Below, piece by piece: positions 21,668 to 30,777 of a DNA stretch of 64,000 nucleotides. Both the position numbers and the translations under genes were made by a program. The notes below the pieces were generated by a model, which saw nothing but the letters and a program-made list of their open reading frames with translations, made no database searches and had not been told where the DNA came from. The stretch's first letter is position 1. Every line of letters starts with the position of its first letter. This DNA is from an uncultured Bacteroides sp. (GTDB taxonomy: Bacteria; Bacteroidota; Bacteroidia; Bacteroidales; Bacteroidaceae): NCBI GenBank assembly GCA_947074235.1, contig CAMTOV010000002.1:21545-85544 (forward strand), in the 5' to 3' direction.

Positions 21668-22309
21668 TCAATGTGTTATTAATTCTGTAAGATTGGTCAT
21701 AATAGAATCATGTGGATACTTTTGTAATTCTTGCTTGCCAGTCATGCCATGTAAGACACCTGCAAACTTAACTTCTGCTCGTTGTGCTGCTTCTGCATCT
21801 ACTGTGCTGTCACCAATGTATAGCACCTTTGCTTTATCTACCTTTAATTGCTCTATTGCTCGCAATAAACCTTCGGGCGATGGCTTATGTTCGGATACAT
21901 CCTCTCCGCCAATTACAATATCAAAGAAATCTTGGGAAAAGTAATTACTTAAAAAATCGTTGATGCGATAGCGATATTTAGTAGAGATAATACCGAGTTT
22001 GGCTCCTTGTTGTTTAAGTGATTGTAATACTTGAATAGATTCTGGGTAAAAATGGGTGTTGATGTTCATGTATTGATTGGCCTCATTCTCATACTCTTTT
22101 TTTAATTTGAACAAGGAATTTATATCTGTTATTCCTGTCAATATCGAGAAAGAAGCTTCCAATGTCTTGCCAATGGTACGTTTTATATCTTCATCACTGC
22201 TGTTTTTATAGCCATGTCTATTAAGCACAGTCCTAAAGCACATAACGATTCCTTTAGAAGAATCAGCAAGCGTGTAATCAAAATCGAATAGGTAAGTAGT
22301 ATAATTCAT
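21668..22309 (-). CDS. HAD hydrolase (phosphoglycolate phosphatase-like)
   Basis: DFDYTLADSS motif I, STKYR motif II, GDSTVDAEAAQRA motif IV. Confidence 0.9.
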   Translation of the reverse strand: MNYTTYLFDFDYTLADSSKGIVMCFRTVLNRHGYKNSSDEDIKRTIGKTLEASFSILTGITDINSLFKLKKEYENEANQYMNINTHFYPESIQVLQSLKQQGAKLGIISTKYRYRINDFLSNYFSQDFFDIVIGGEDVSEHKPSPEGLLRAIEQLKVDKAKVLYIGDSTVDAEAAQRAEVKFAGVLHGMTGKQELQKYPHDSIMTNLTELITH

Positions 22310-22325
22310 TTATCACTAGTTTGTA

Positions 22326-22333
22326 CAAAGGTA
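22326..22333 (-). promoter_or_regulatory. candidate -7 box (TACCTTTG) for the HAD gene
   Basis: Forward CAAAGGTA, 16 bp upstream of the HAD ORF start. Confidence 0.35.
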
Positions 22334-22369
22334 TAAAAAAAGTGCCTTTCCATTTCTGAAAAGGCACTC
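22334..22369 (-). terminator. terminator of the methylmalonyl-CoA decarboxylase operon
   Basis: AGTGCCTTTC / GAAAAGGCACT stem with 7-nt U tract on the minus transcript. Confidence 0.85.
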
Positions 22370-22391
22370 AATATCGAATGATTACGATTGA

Positions 22392-23561
22392 TTATAGTAA
22401 GAATCCAAGTAGGATACCGGCAGCTACAGCCGAACCGATTACACCTGCTACGTTTGGACCCATAGCGTGCATCAATAAATAGTTGGTTGGGTCATATTCC
22501 AAACCTACTACTTGCGAGATACGCGCTGAATCGGGCACAGCAGATACACCTGCATTACCAATAAGTGGGTTAATCTTGTTGTCCTTTCTCAAGAATAAAT
22601 TGAAGAGCTTAACAAACAATACACCCGATGTTGTAGCAATTACAAATGAGAATGCACCCAATGCAAAGATCTTCAATGAATCAGCAGTCAAGAACTCTGA
22701 TGCTTGAGTAGATGCACCTACAGTTACACCCAATAGGATAGTGATTGTATCGATAAGCGGACCGCGAGCAGTTTCTGCTAAACGACGTGTTACGCCACTT
22801 TCTTTCAATAGATTTCCAAAGAATAGCATACCTAATAGAGGCAAACCAGATGGCACCAAGAAAGTTGTAAGCAACATACCAACGATTGGGAAGATTACTT
22901 TTTCGGTATGAGATACAACACGAGGAGGTTTCATGCGAATAAGACGCTCCTTGTTTGTGGTAAGAGCACGCATGATAGGAGGCTGGATTACCGGTACGAG
23001 TGCCATATAAGAATAGGCCGATACGGCAATAGCTCCCATTAGGTTAGGTGCGAGCTTGGAAGATAAGAAGATGGCCGTAGGACCGTCTGCACCACCAATG
23101 ATACCAATAGCACCCGCTTGCATTGGATTAAAACCAATAGCCAAAGCAATCATATATGCACCAAAGATACCGAATTGAGCAGCTGCACCAATCAACATTA
23201 ACTTAGGATTAGATATCAATGCCGAGAAATCGGTCATTGCACCAATCCCCAGGAATATCAGTGGTGGATACCATCCGGAACTTACCCCGGAATACAAGAT
23301 ATTTAATACAGAACCCTCTTCATAAATACCAATCTTCAATCCGGCATCCATATTGAAAGGAATATTACCAATCAAAATACCAAATCCGATTGGGATAAGC
23401 AACATTGGCTCAAACTCATAAGCTATGGCCAAATAGATGAAAACTAAGCCGATTACTATCATGGCAAGGTGTTGCCAAGTAGCATTACAGAAACCTGTAT
23501 ATGTCCAGAAATCAGCTAAGTTATTTCCTAAAAAGCTTGCAAAATCTCCCATATTATTCAA
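22392..23561 (-). CDS. mmdB: sodium ion-translocating decarboxylase beta subunit (methylmalonyl-CoA/oxaloacetate decarboxylase type)
   Basis: Polytopic membrane protein; GAIGIIGGADGPTAIFLSSKLAP, GNAGVSAVPDSARISQVVG, DPTNYLLMHAMGPNVAGVIGSAVAAG. Start may be 23552. Confidence 0.95.
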   Translation of the reverse strand: MNNMGDFASFLGNNLADFWTYTGFCNATWQHLAMIVIGLVFIYLAIAYEFEPMLLIPIGFGILIGNIPFNMDAGLKIGIYEEGSVLNILYSGVSSGWYPPLIFLGIGAMTDFSALISNPKLMLIGAAAQFGIFGAYMIALAIGFNPMQAGAIGIIGGADGPTAIFLSSKLAPNLMGAIAVSAYSYMALVPVIQPPIMRALTTNKERLIRMKPPRVVSHTEKVIFPIVGMLLTTFLVPSGLPLLGMLFFGNLLKESGVTRRLAETARGPLIDTITILLGVTVGASTQASEFLTADSLKIFALGAFSFVIATTSGVLFVKLFNLFLRKDNKINPLIGNAGVSAVPDSARISQVVGLEYDPTNYLLMHAMGPNVAGVIGSAVAAGILLGFLL

Positions 23562-23982
23562 TGATTACAAGGTCAGTACCTTCAAGAACAGATTCACCTT
23601 TGCTAACTGGGATAGCTGTAACTTTGCCGTCTTTGTCTGCGTTGATGTTGTTTTCCATTTTCATTGCTTCGAGAATGATAATAGTCTGTCCTTTTTTTAC
23701 AGTGTCTCCAACATTTACTTTGATATCTAAGATTACACCTGGTAGTGGTGATTTAACTCCAGATTTACCAGAACTAGCAGCAGTTGGTTTAACTACAGGT
23801 GCGGCAGCAGGTGCAGCAGCTGGACGAACCACAGGGCGTGCAACTGGAGCCGCCTTAGGAGCCTTTTCCATTTCTACTTTATATGAAGTACCATTTACTT
23901 CAACATGAGCCATGTTATCTTCAATATCTCCTACGGTTACTTTGTATAAGTTACCGTTTATTTTATATTTATATTCTTTCAT
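23554..23982 (-). CDS. biotin carboxyl carrier subunit of the decarboxylase
   Basis: Biotinylation motif EAMKMENNI and Ala/Pro-rich linker. Confidence 0.95.
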   Translation of the reverse strand: MKEYKYKINGNLYKVTVGDIEDNMAHVEVNGTSYKVEMEKAPKAAPVARPVVRPAAAPAAAPVVKPTAASSGKSGVKSPLPGVILDIKVNVGDTVKKGQTIIILEAMKMENNINADKDGKVTAIPVSKGESVLEGTDLVIIE

Positions 23983-24006
23983 TGTTATACGATTTTATTG
24001 AGTCAA

Positions 24007-24942
24007 TTACTTTTTAGGAGTTTCGCGCAATGTATAAATCTTAGAACTCCAAGGTGAGTAAGTACGTTTCACACGATTGATGGTAAGAACAGTATCTTCC
24101 ATATCGTGAACGTCGTTTTGCATTTCATGCATTGCCATTGCAATAGCTGCAAATACTTCACCTGGTGCTTCGCCCAATTTTTTATCTTTTGCTTCTTGCA
24201 TATCTGTGATGCCTTTAGCTCTCATCGCGTTGCGCTTGCTAAGTGATACAGCTGCTTTGCCAATAAGTTTGAAGATGATGAAAAGTAATAATAATCCGGC
24301 AAATACAACACACATGGCAGAAATTGCCATACCTACACCTGCTTTGTCTTTCTCTTCAAAATTCTCCATCTTAGCATTGCTATCGATGGTCAAGTTGTTT
24401 GTATTGGGAGTTACATACTTATGATCACTACCATCCTTAATTTGCCATTCATCTGCTGCATCGCTAACACGAGCGTAAGATTGATCAGCATTTAATAATC
24501 CTGCAGGAATGGTAACTTGATCTAATAGCTTTTTACCAGCATCAAATAATCCAATCCAATTGGAAGTTTCAGGATTTAAGATGAAATTAGTATGAAATGT
24601 ACCACGGCGAGGCTCTCCATCAGCCCAGAATAAAGCATGCTGACGTGGCTTGATAGAGGTTAAAACGTCACCTTTAGGGATAAAATAGGTAACAGTATCT
24701 CCCGGTTGACTACTTACACGTATAAGGTGGGCTGAAAGATCAGCGCTACCAAATGATTTATTGAATATCTCAATCCAAGCACTGTTTACTCCATAGTCGT
24801 CCTGCATGTTACTTTCGTTCTCAAGAAGGACTTCATTGATTAACAGCTTATTGTTTGATCTTTGCTCTTGGCAAGAAGAACAAAACATCAGCAATAATAG
24901 TAAAGATGAGAATATTCCAAATTTTGTTTTATTCATAATCAA
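24007..24942 (-). CDS. OadG-family (gamma) subunit with N-terminal lamin-tail-like domain
   Basis: C-terminal part: single TM segment and OadG-like region in a decarboxylase operon. N-terminal part: lipobox-like signal (LLLLMFCSSCQ) then LLINEVLLENES...SAWIEIFNKS...NWIGLFDAGKKLLDQVTIP. Confidence 0.8.
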   Translation of the reverse strand: MIMNKTKFGIFSSLLLLLMFCSSCQEQRSNNKLLINEVLLENESNMQDDYGVNSAWIEIFNKSFGSADLSAHLIRVSSQPGDTVTYFIPKGDVLTSIKPRQHALFWADGEPRRGTFHTNFILNPETSNWIGLFDAGKKLLDQVTIPAGLLNADQSYARVSDAADEWQIKDGSDHKYVTPNTNNLTIDSNAKMENFEEKDKAGVGMAISAMCVVFAGLLLLFIIFKLIGKAAVSLSKRNAMRAKGITDMQEAKDKKLGEAPGEVFAAIAMAMHEMQNDVHDMEDTVLTINRVKRTYSPWSSKIYTLRETPKK

Positions 24943-24969
24943 TTCTGTTTTTATTATAAATAAGCTTTA

Positions 24970-26523
24970 TTACAATGGAATATTACCATGCTTCTTAGCT
25001 GGATTAGTTAGTTTTTTAGTTTGCAATTGTTGCAATGCGCGAATAATACGGAAACGTGTGTTACGTGGTTCGATTACATCATCGATATAGCCATATTTAG
25101 CAGCATTATAAGGATTAGCAAACAGTTTATTATATTCTGCTTCTTTTTCGGCAAGGAATGCAGCAGGATCTGCTTGATCTTTTGCCTCTCTTGCATAAAG
25201 TACCTCTACTGCACCTGCTCCACCCATTACAGCAATTTCGGCTGTAGGCCATGCGTAGTTCATATCACCGCGAAGTTGTTTACAACTCATTACGATGTGA
25301 GAACCACCATATGATTTACGAAGAGTAACAGTTACTTTAGGTACAGTTGCCTCACCGTATGCATAAAGCAATTTAGCACCGTGTAAGATTACACCATTGT
25401 ACTCTTGACCTGTACCAGGAAGGAATCCAGGAACATCAACCAAAGATACAATAGGTATATTGAATGCATCGCAGAAGCGAACAAAACGACCTGCTTTACG
25501 AGATGCATTGCTGTCAAGTACACCTGCTAGGTATTTAGGTTGATTTGCTACGATACCTACAGATTGACCATTGAAGCGAGCAAAGCCAATAATGATATTT
25601 TTAGAATAATCTTTTTGAACTTCTAAGAATTCTCCATTATCCACAATACTTCCAATCACTTCATACATATCGTATGGTTTATTAGGGCTATCAGGAATAA
25701 TTTCATTTAATGAATCTTCCAAACGATCGATAGGGTCAGTACAATCAACGTATGGAGCCTCTTCTAAGTTGTTTTGAGGAATATAGCTCAATAACTTGCG
25801 TAGCAATGCTAAACCTTCTTCTTCAGTTTGAGCTGTAAAGTGAGTAACACCCGATTTTGTAGAGTGTACACTAGCACCACCAAGTTGTTCTTGAGTAACG
25901 TCTTCGCCAGTTACAGTTTTCACCACTTTAGGACCAGTAAGGAACATATAAGATGTACCTTCCATCATCAGAGTGAAGTCTGTTAAGGCTGGAGAGTAAA
26001 CAGCACCACCGGCACAAGGACCAAAGATACCAGAGATTTGAGGAATCACACCCGAAGCAAGAATGTTGCGTTGGAAAATTTCAGCATAACCTGCCAAAGC
26101 ATTAATACCTTCTTGGATACGTGCACCACCCGAGTCATTGATTCCAATCACTGGAGCACCCATTTTCATTGCTTGATCCATGATTTTGCAAATCTTCAAT
26201 GACATAGTTTCTGATAATGAACCTGCCGAAACTGTGAAGTCTTGTGCAAAGATGTAGATTAGTCTACCTTCGATAGTACCACATCCCGTTACTACACCAT
26301 CACCAGGATAGTGCTTTTTCTCCATGCCGAAGTTGGTACATCTGTGTTCCACAAACATATCCATTTCTTCGAAGCTGCCTTCGTCAAGAAGCATAGCGAT
26401 ACGTTCGCGTGCAGTGTATTTACCTTTTTCGTGTTGCTTAGCAATCGCTTTTTCACCACCTCCGATACGTGCAGCTGCACGACGTTCGATAAGCTCTTTA
26501 ATTTTGTCAAGCTGGTTACTCAT
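24970..26523 (-). CDS. mmdA: carboxyltransferase subunit (methylmalonyl-CoA decarboxylase alpha / propionyl-CoA carboxylase beta type)
   Basis: Crotonase-fold carboxyltransferase: [62 protein letters not shown]. Confidence 0.95.
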   Translation of the reverse strand: MSNQLDKIKELIERRAAARIGGGEKAIAKQHEKGKYTARERIAMLLDEGSFEEMDMFVEHRCTNFGMEKKHYPGDGVVTGCGTIEGRLIYIFAQDFTVSAGSLSETMSLKICKIMDQAMKMGAPVIGINDSGGARIQEGINALAGYAEIFQRNILASGVIPQISGIFGPCAGGAVYSPALTDFTLMMEGTSYMFLTGPKVVKTVTGEDVTQEQLGGASVHSTKSGVTHFTAQTEEEGLALLRKLLSYIPQNNLEEAPYVDCTDPIDRLEDSLNEIIPDSPNKPYDMYEVIGSIVDNGEFLEVQKDYSKNIIIGFARFNGQSVGIVANQPKYLAGVLDSNASRKAGRFVRFCDAFNIPIVSLVDVPGFLPGTGQEYNGVILHGAKLLYAYGEATVPKVTVTLRKSYGGSHIVMSCKQLRGDMNYAWPTAEIAVMGGAGAVEVLYAREAKDQADPAAFLAEKEAEYNKLFANPYNAAKYGYIDDVIEPRNTRFRIIRALQQLQTKKLTNPAKKHGNIPL

Positions 26524-26611
26524 GATTCTTTATATATTAAAATGGTTATAAACTTTATTGATTTTTTTGAATTGAAAATAGCTTAAATCTAGTTTCAATG
26601 ATTGGATAAGA

Positions 26612-27016
26612 TTAGCACTCGCAAAGTTCTGTAAGTACTCCTTGTGTTGATTTGGGATGAAGAAAAGCAATATTCAATCCTTCTGCACCTTTGCGTGGTG
26701 CTTTATCGATAATCTGAATGCCTTTTTCCTCGCATTCGGCTAAGGCATTAGCTACACCGTCTTCCACTGCAAATGCAATGTGGTGCACACCCATTCCTTT
26801 TTTCTCGATAAATTTGGCGATAGTACTTTCAGGAGAAGTTGGTTCTAATAATTCAATTTTTGTATCACCAACTTTTAAAAAAGCAGTTCTAACTTTTTGA
26901 TCTTCTACTGTTTCAATGTTATAGCATTTAAGACCTAAAACATTCTCGTAGTAGGGGAGGGCCTCTTCAATGCTTTTTACAGCAATGCCCAAATGTTCAA
27001 TGTGTGAAATCTTCAT
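26612..27016 (-). CDS. mce: methylmalonyl-CoA epimerase
   Basis: Glyoxalase-fold: HIEHLGIAVKSIEEALPYYENVLG..., GMGVHHIAFAVED; first gene of the decarboxylase cluster. Confidence 0.95.
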   Translation of the reverse strand: MKISHIEHLGIAVKSIEEALPYYENVLGLKCYNIETVEDQKVRTAFLKVGDTKIELLEPTSPESTIAKFIEKKGMGVHHIAFAVEDGVANALAECEEKGIQIIDKAPRKGAEGLNIAFLHPKSTQGVLTELCEC

Positions 27017-27122
27017 AATAATATTTCCTTATTTTGGCATTAAATTTTGTCTTTGGTTTGTATAAACCAGGACAAAGAAAATCAATTCCTTGTTAATAAA
27101 GAAATATTTCTGCATTTAAATT

Positions 27123-29531
27123 TTAAAAGTCAATCATGATTCTTACATTAATTTGACGAGATGTAAGGTAATTGGGCACAGCAAACTGGTTATTGTATAC
27201 ATCGGTAACCCAATAATAGGAGTTGACATTGCTAATATTTAGCAAATTGAACAAATCTAACCCAAGCCACATGCTTTTTATGTTGCGACCAAAACCTGTG
27301 CGATGCTTATCTGTATTATCTATTAGCACACGCGACATACCTATATCTACACGCTTATAGGCAGGGGTGCGAAATACGGCTAATTCACGTCCACTATGTG
27401 GTGGACCAAAAGGAAGACCTCCGGCAAATGTGCCTTTAAGATTCAATTTCCATTTTTTGCTACCCGGAAAATAATCGGTGAAATATAGTGATACATTATA
27501 TCGTTGGTCAGTTGGCCGGGGTATCCATTTCCCATCTATCTTCTCCTCCGTTTTCATCAGTGAAAAACTAATCCACGAGTCTGTACCCGGCACAAACTCT
27601 CCAAACAATTTCATATCTAGTCCCATGGCATAGCCACTTGCAATATTCTGTCCGTAATAACTTACTCGCACATTATCTACATTGTAAGGTATGAGATTGC
27701 TTAACGCCTTATAATAAATCTCGGCCGATAATTTGAAAGGGCGTCCCACTGCTCTAAAACTATAGTCGCCTCCTGCCACAAATTGAATAGAGCGTTGAGA
27801 TTTAATATTTTTGTTAAGTGTTACTTCTGCTACGCCATCTACCATAGTTGTGTCTCTAAATTCTTTATAGAATGGTGCTTGATAATAGATGCCACTCGCT
27901 ACTCGGAAAGTAAACTGTTCGTTGAATTTAGGAATAAATGCTAAGGAAGCACGTGGACTTGCTATGAATTCTTTATTCCAACTCCAATAGCTGCCTCTTA
28001 TACCTGCTGTTAACGTGAAAAGACCTAACTCAGAATTAAATCTATAGCTATCTTGTGCAAAAAATGAAAGTCTCGTACTACTAATATCATTGCGCGAAGA
28101 AAGACTGTAAACCAACTCAGGGCCATTAGGCACATGTGGTAATGAATAACCTGCTGAGTCTCTTAACTCCCATTCGCGCAATCTGTCTTTGATTACCTCT
28201 TTCTTTACTTCTGCACCCCATTGAAGTGTATGTTGATTTAATTGATGTAGCCCATTCAAGGAGTAGCTTTGTACTGTAGCATTGAGATAATTGCGTGCAT
28301 GTTCCATATAAGTACCAACGCCAATTGTTGCATCTGGGTCGCCTTCACCGGCATTTGTGTCATCTAAATCATTGAGCCAATATTGGCCAGTTATATCATA
28401 AGTCTCTTGCTCTTTGGTTTTAAATGCAGATGCACGAAAAGTGATATTGTTACGATCATTCATCTTATAAGTAATGTTTCCTGCACCAAAAAAAGTTCTG
28501 AACAAATCTCTCTCTTGACCATCAAAATAAACCTTGAATTCTCTCACTGATGCTAGCGTACCAAATTTAGTACTTCTATCTGAAGGCTTAAACGTATATT
28601 TATTATCTGATATATTACCAATAAACCCTATTTCCCAGCGCTTAGAAATATTCCAATTAAAAAAGGTTTGATAATCGATAAAGCGAGGATCATATTCACC
28701 TTTTGTATCAAGCGTTCCAAGTAAATAACGATTGCTTTTATAGCGAAATCCATTAATCCACGACCATTTTTGATTTCCTATACCAATATAACCCGAAAAC
28801 CCTAGTAAACTCACAGATGCTGTAGCTTCAAATTTAGTAGGTTTTTTATAAGTAATGTCTAGTACGGAAGACATCTTATCGCCATAACGGGCTTCAAATC
28901 CACCTGATGAAAAACCTACGTTGGATACCATGTCGGGGTTGATAAAACTTAATCCTTCTTGTTGCCCAGAACGGATTAATAGAGGACGATAAACTTCAAC
29001 TCCGTTGACATATACCATGTTTTCGTCGTAGCTACCCCCACGCACATTATATTGCGAACTCAATTCATTGTTGGAACTAACCCCAGCTTGTGTTGCAATA
29101 ATCGATTCAATATTGCCACCCGAAGCATCGGGCATAAACTTACTTGATTTTACTTCAATGTTTTGAACTGTGTTCATTTGACGTCTATTTTCTGTGATAG
29201 TTACTTCGCCCAGTTCATAACCCAATGCGGGTAGAGTAATATTAAGAGCAATGTTACCCTGCGGTTTTGCTAATGTACGCTTACGTGTATTATAGCCAAT
29301 CATAGAGTATACAATTGTTATTGAATCTTTGGATTGAAATTTTAAAGAATACTGACCTTTCAAGTTACTTACAGTGCCAATAGCAGTACCATCAATGCGC
29401 ACGGTTGCCAATTCTATAGGGTCACCGTTTTCATCTCTGATTGTACCGCCCACTTTAACTTGTTGAGCTAGAACAGGAAGAGTAATAAATAAAAGAAAAT
29501 ATATGATTAAAAGACGATTCTTCATTTGCAT
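27123..29531 (-). CDS. TonB-dependent receptor with N-terminal carboxypeptidase-regulatory-like domain
   Basis: Signal peptide, VKVGGTIRDENGDPIELATVRIDGTAIGTVSNLKGQYSL, plug domain, C-terminal barrel; no adjacent SusD. Confidence 0.92.
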   Translation of the reverse strand: MQMKNRLLIIYFLLFITLPVLAQQVKVGGTIRDENGDPIELATVRIDGTAIGTVSNLKGQYSLKFQSKDSITIVYSMIGYNTRKRTLAKPQGNIALNITLPALGYELGEVTITENRRQMNTVQNIEVKSSKFMPDASGGNIESIIATQAGVSSNNELSSQYNVRGGSYDENMVYVNGVEVYRPLLIRSGQQEGLSFINPDMVSNVGFSSGGFEARYGDKMSSVLDITYKKPTKFEATASVSLLGFSGYIGIGNQKWSWINGFRYKSNRYLLGTLDTKGEYDPRFIDYQTFFNWNISKRWEIGFIGNISDNKYTFKPSDRSTKFGTLASVREFKVYFDGQERDLFRTFFGAGNITYKMNDRNNITFRASAFKTKEQETYDITGQYWLNDLDDTNAGEGDPDATIGVGTYMEHARNYLNATVQSYSLNGLHQLNQHTLQWGAEVKKEVIKDRLREWELRDSAGYSLPHVPNGPELVYSLSSRNDISSTRLSFFAQDSYRFNSELGLFTLTAGIRGSYWSWNKEFIASPRASLAFIPKFNEQFTFRVASGIYYQAPFYKEFRDTTMVDGVAEVTLNKNIKSQRSIQFVAGGDYSFRAVGRPFKLSAEIYYKALSNLIPYNVDNVRVSYYGQNIASGYAMGLDMKLFGEFVPGTDSWISFSLMKTEEKIDGKWIPRPTDQRYNVSLYFTDYFPGSKKWKLNLKGTFAGGLPFGPPHSGRELAVFRTPAYKRVDIGMSRVLIDNTDKHRTGFGRNIKSMWLGLDLFNLLNISNVNSYYWVTDVYNNQFAVPNYLTSRQINVRIMIDF

Positions 29532-29557
29532 GCGTTACCAGATATAAACCTATAACG

Positions 29558-29565
29558 CAAAAATA
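29558..29565 (-). promoter_or_regulatory. candidate -7 box (TATTTTTG) for the TonB receptor
   Basis: Forward CAAAAATA, 26 bp upstream of the receptor start. Confidence 0.4.
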
Positions 29566-29568
29566 CTT

Positions 29569-30564
29569 CTAAACGTATATTTTGGTACATAATTTGTTTA
29601 ACCATTGCCATCTAAAGCGAAACCATCTTCTTGTGCTACTTTGTTTGCCGCCAAACCGTAATACAAAATCTCGATAACCATGTTTCTTGAATGGTAGTCC
29701 TACATCTACAAACTCTAAATGATTATAGCCATTTTCGTAAGCATCCTTTAAGGCTGCCCATACTGCCAATACTCCAGGGTATTGTGGTGCATGAGTTTTG
29801 CGCATTCCTCCTGAAAACCAGAGATAAGCATTGCCATTAGAGTAAATACAAGCTGATCCGCCAATAATTTTGTCCTTGTATTTTACAGCAAATATTTTAG
29901 CTTCCCCATCTTTTATTAAATACTTCTCAAAATGGTTGAAGAAAACAACATTTGGAAAGTGTTTGCGGATATGAGTGGCATAAATTTTATGTAGCAGTTT
30001 TGCTAATTCTTTGATGTCTTCTGGATTTGTGATTTGCTCAATCGTAGCTCCATTTTTTAATCCTTTTTTTATTTGTCTAATACGAGAAGGACTAATTCTG
30101 TCATTCACTGATGCTTGGCTATGAAGTGAATTTCTTACCCTAAGCCAGTTAACAGGAAAATAATTATTTTCTCTAAAATATTTATATCCCCAAAGAGCGT
30201 TTCCCAAGTCTCTAAATTCGATAACAAATGCATCCTTTCGTGCTCTTTTAGTAAAATGTTGAAGCATCTGACCAAATAGATATTCTTTCACATATTTACT
30301 GTTAGGGTATACACCTTTTCCAAAGATGACACAGCGGTTTATGTGAAATGGCGGAAGTAATAATCGATTTTTGCGCACTGTAGCCATCATATAAGAAACT
30401 ACTTCTTGATTCTCATCTGTAGCTATAACCATATAAGGCTTATGTTTTGGAGTTGCCTCATAAATAAGAAACAACTTTTTAGAATGGAAAATATCATTAC
30501 CTGGCAAATCAGGTATATCTCCTCCTTTTGTATATATGTTTATATTTAAGGTCATTCCAAACAA
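29569..30564 (-). CDS. FemAB/GNAT-like acyltransferase
   Basis: GNAT-like fold segments (KIIGGSACIYSNGNAYLWFSGGM..., YPGVLAVWAALKDAYENGYNHLEFVDVG). True start may be 30555. Confidence 0.7.
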   Translation of the reverse strand: MFGMTLNINIYTKGGDIPDLPGNDIFHSKKLFLIYEATPKHKPYMVIATDENQEVVSYMMATVRKNRLLLPPFHINRCVIFGKGVYPNSKYVKEYLFGQMLQHFTKRARKDAFVIEFRDLGNALWGYKYFRENNYFPVNWLRVRNSLHSQASVNDRISPSRIRQIKKGLKNGATIEQITNPEDIKELAKLLHKIYATHIRKHFPNVVFFNHFEKYLIKDGEAKIFAVKYKDKIIGGSACIYSNGNAYLWFSGGMRKTHAPQYPGVLAVWAALKDAYENGYNHLEFVDVGLPFKKHGYRDFVLRFGGKQSSTRRWFRFRWQWLNKLCTKIYV

Positions 30565-30777
30565 AAATATGTTTTTTCTATATATCTACCAAGCTATGCG
30601 GTGTATAAATATTGACCCGTATAAATAAAAGAATAGAAAATGTATATAAAGCAATTGATATTAAAACAAAACAGGAATGATTTTCATCAAAATAGCCTAT
30701 GAATTACTTCATAACTTCCCTAGTTTTTTCAGCTATTTAGTAAGCAAATCGCTTAGTTGCAATGTGTTTAATCAATG

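Noticed and set aside
27123-30564. Second PUL at the TonB receptor
   Set aside because: No SusD partner, no glycosidases and no regulator next to this receptor.
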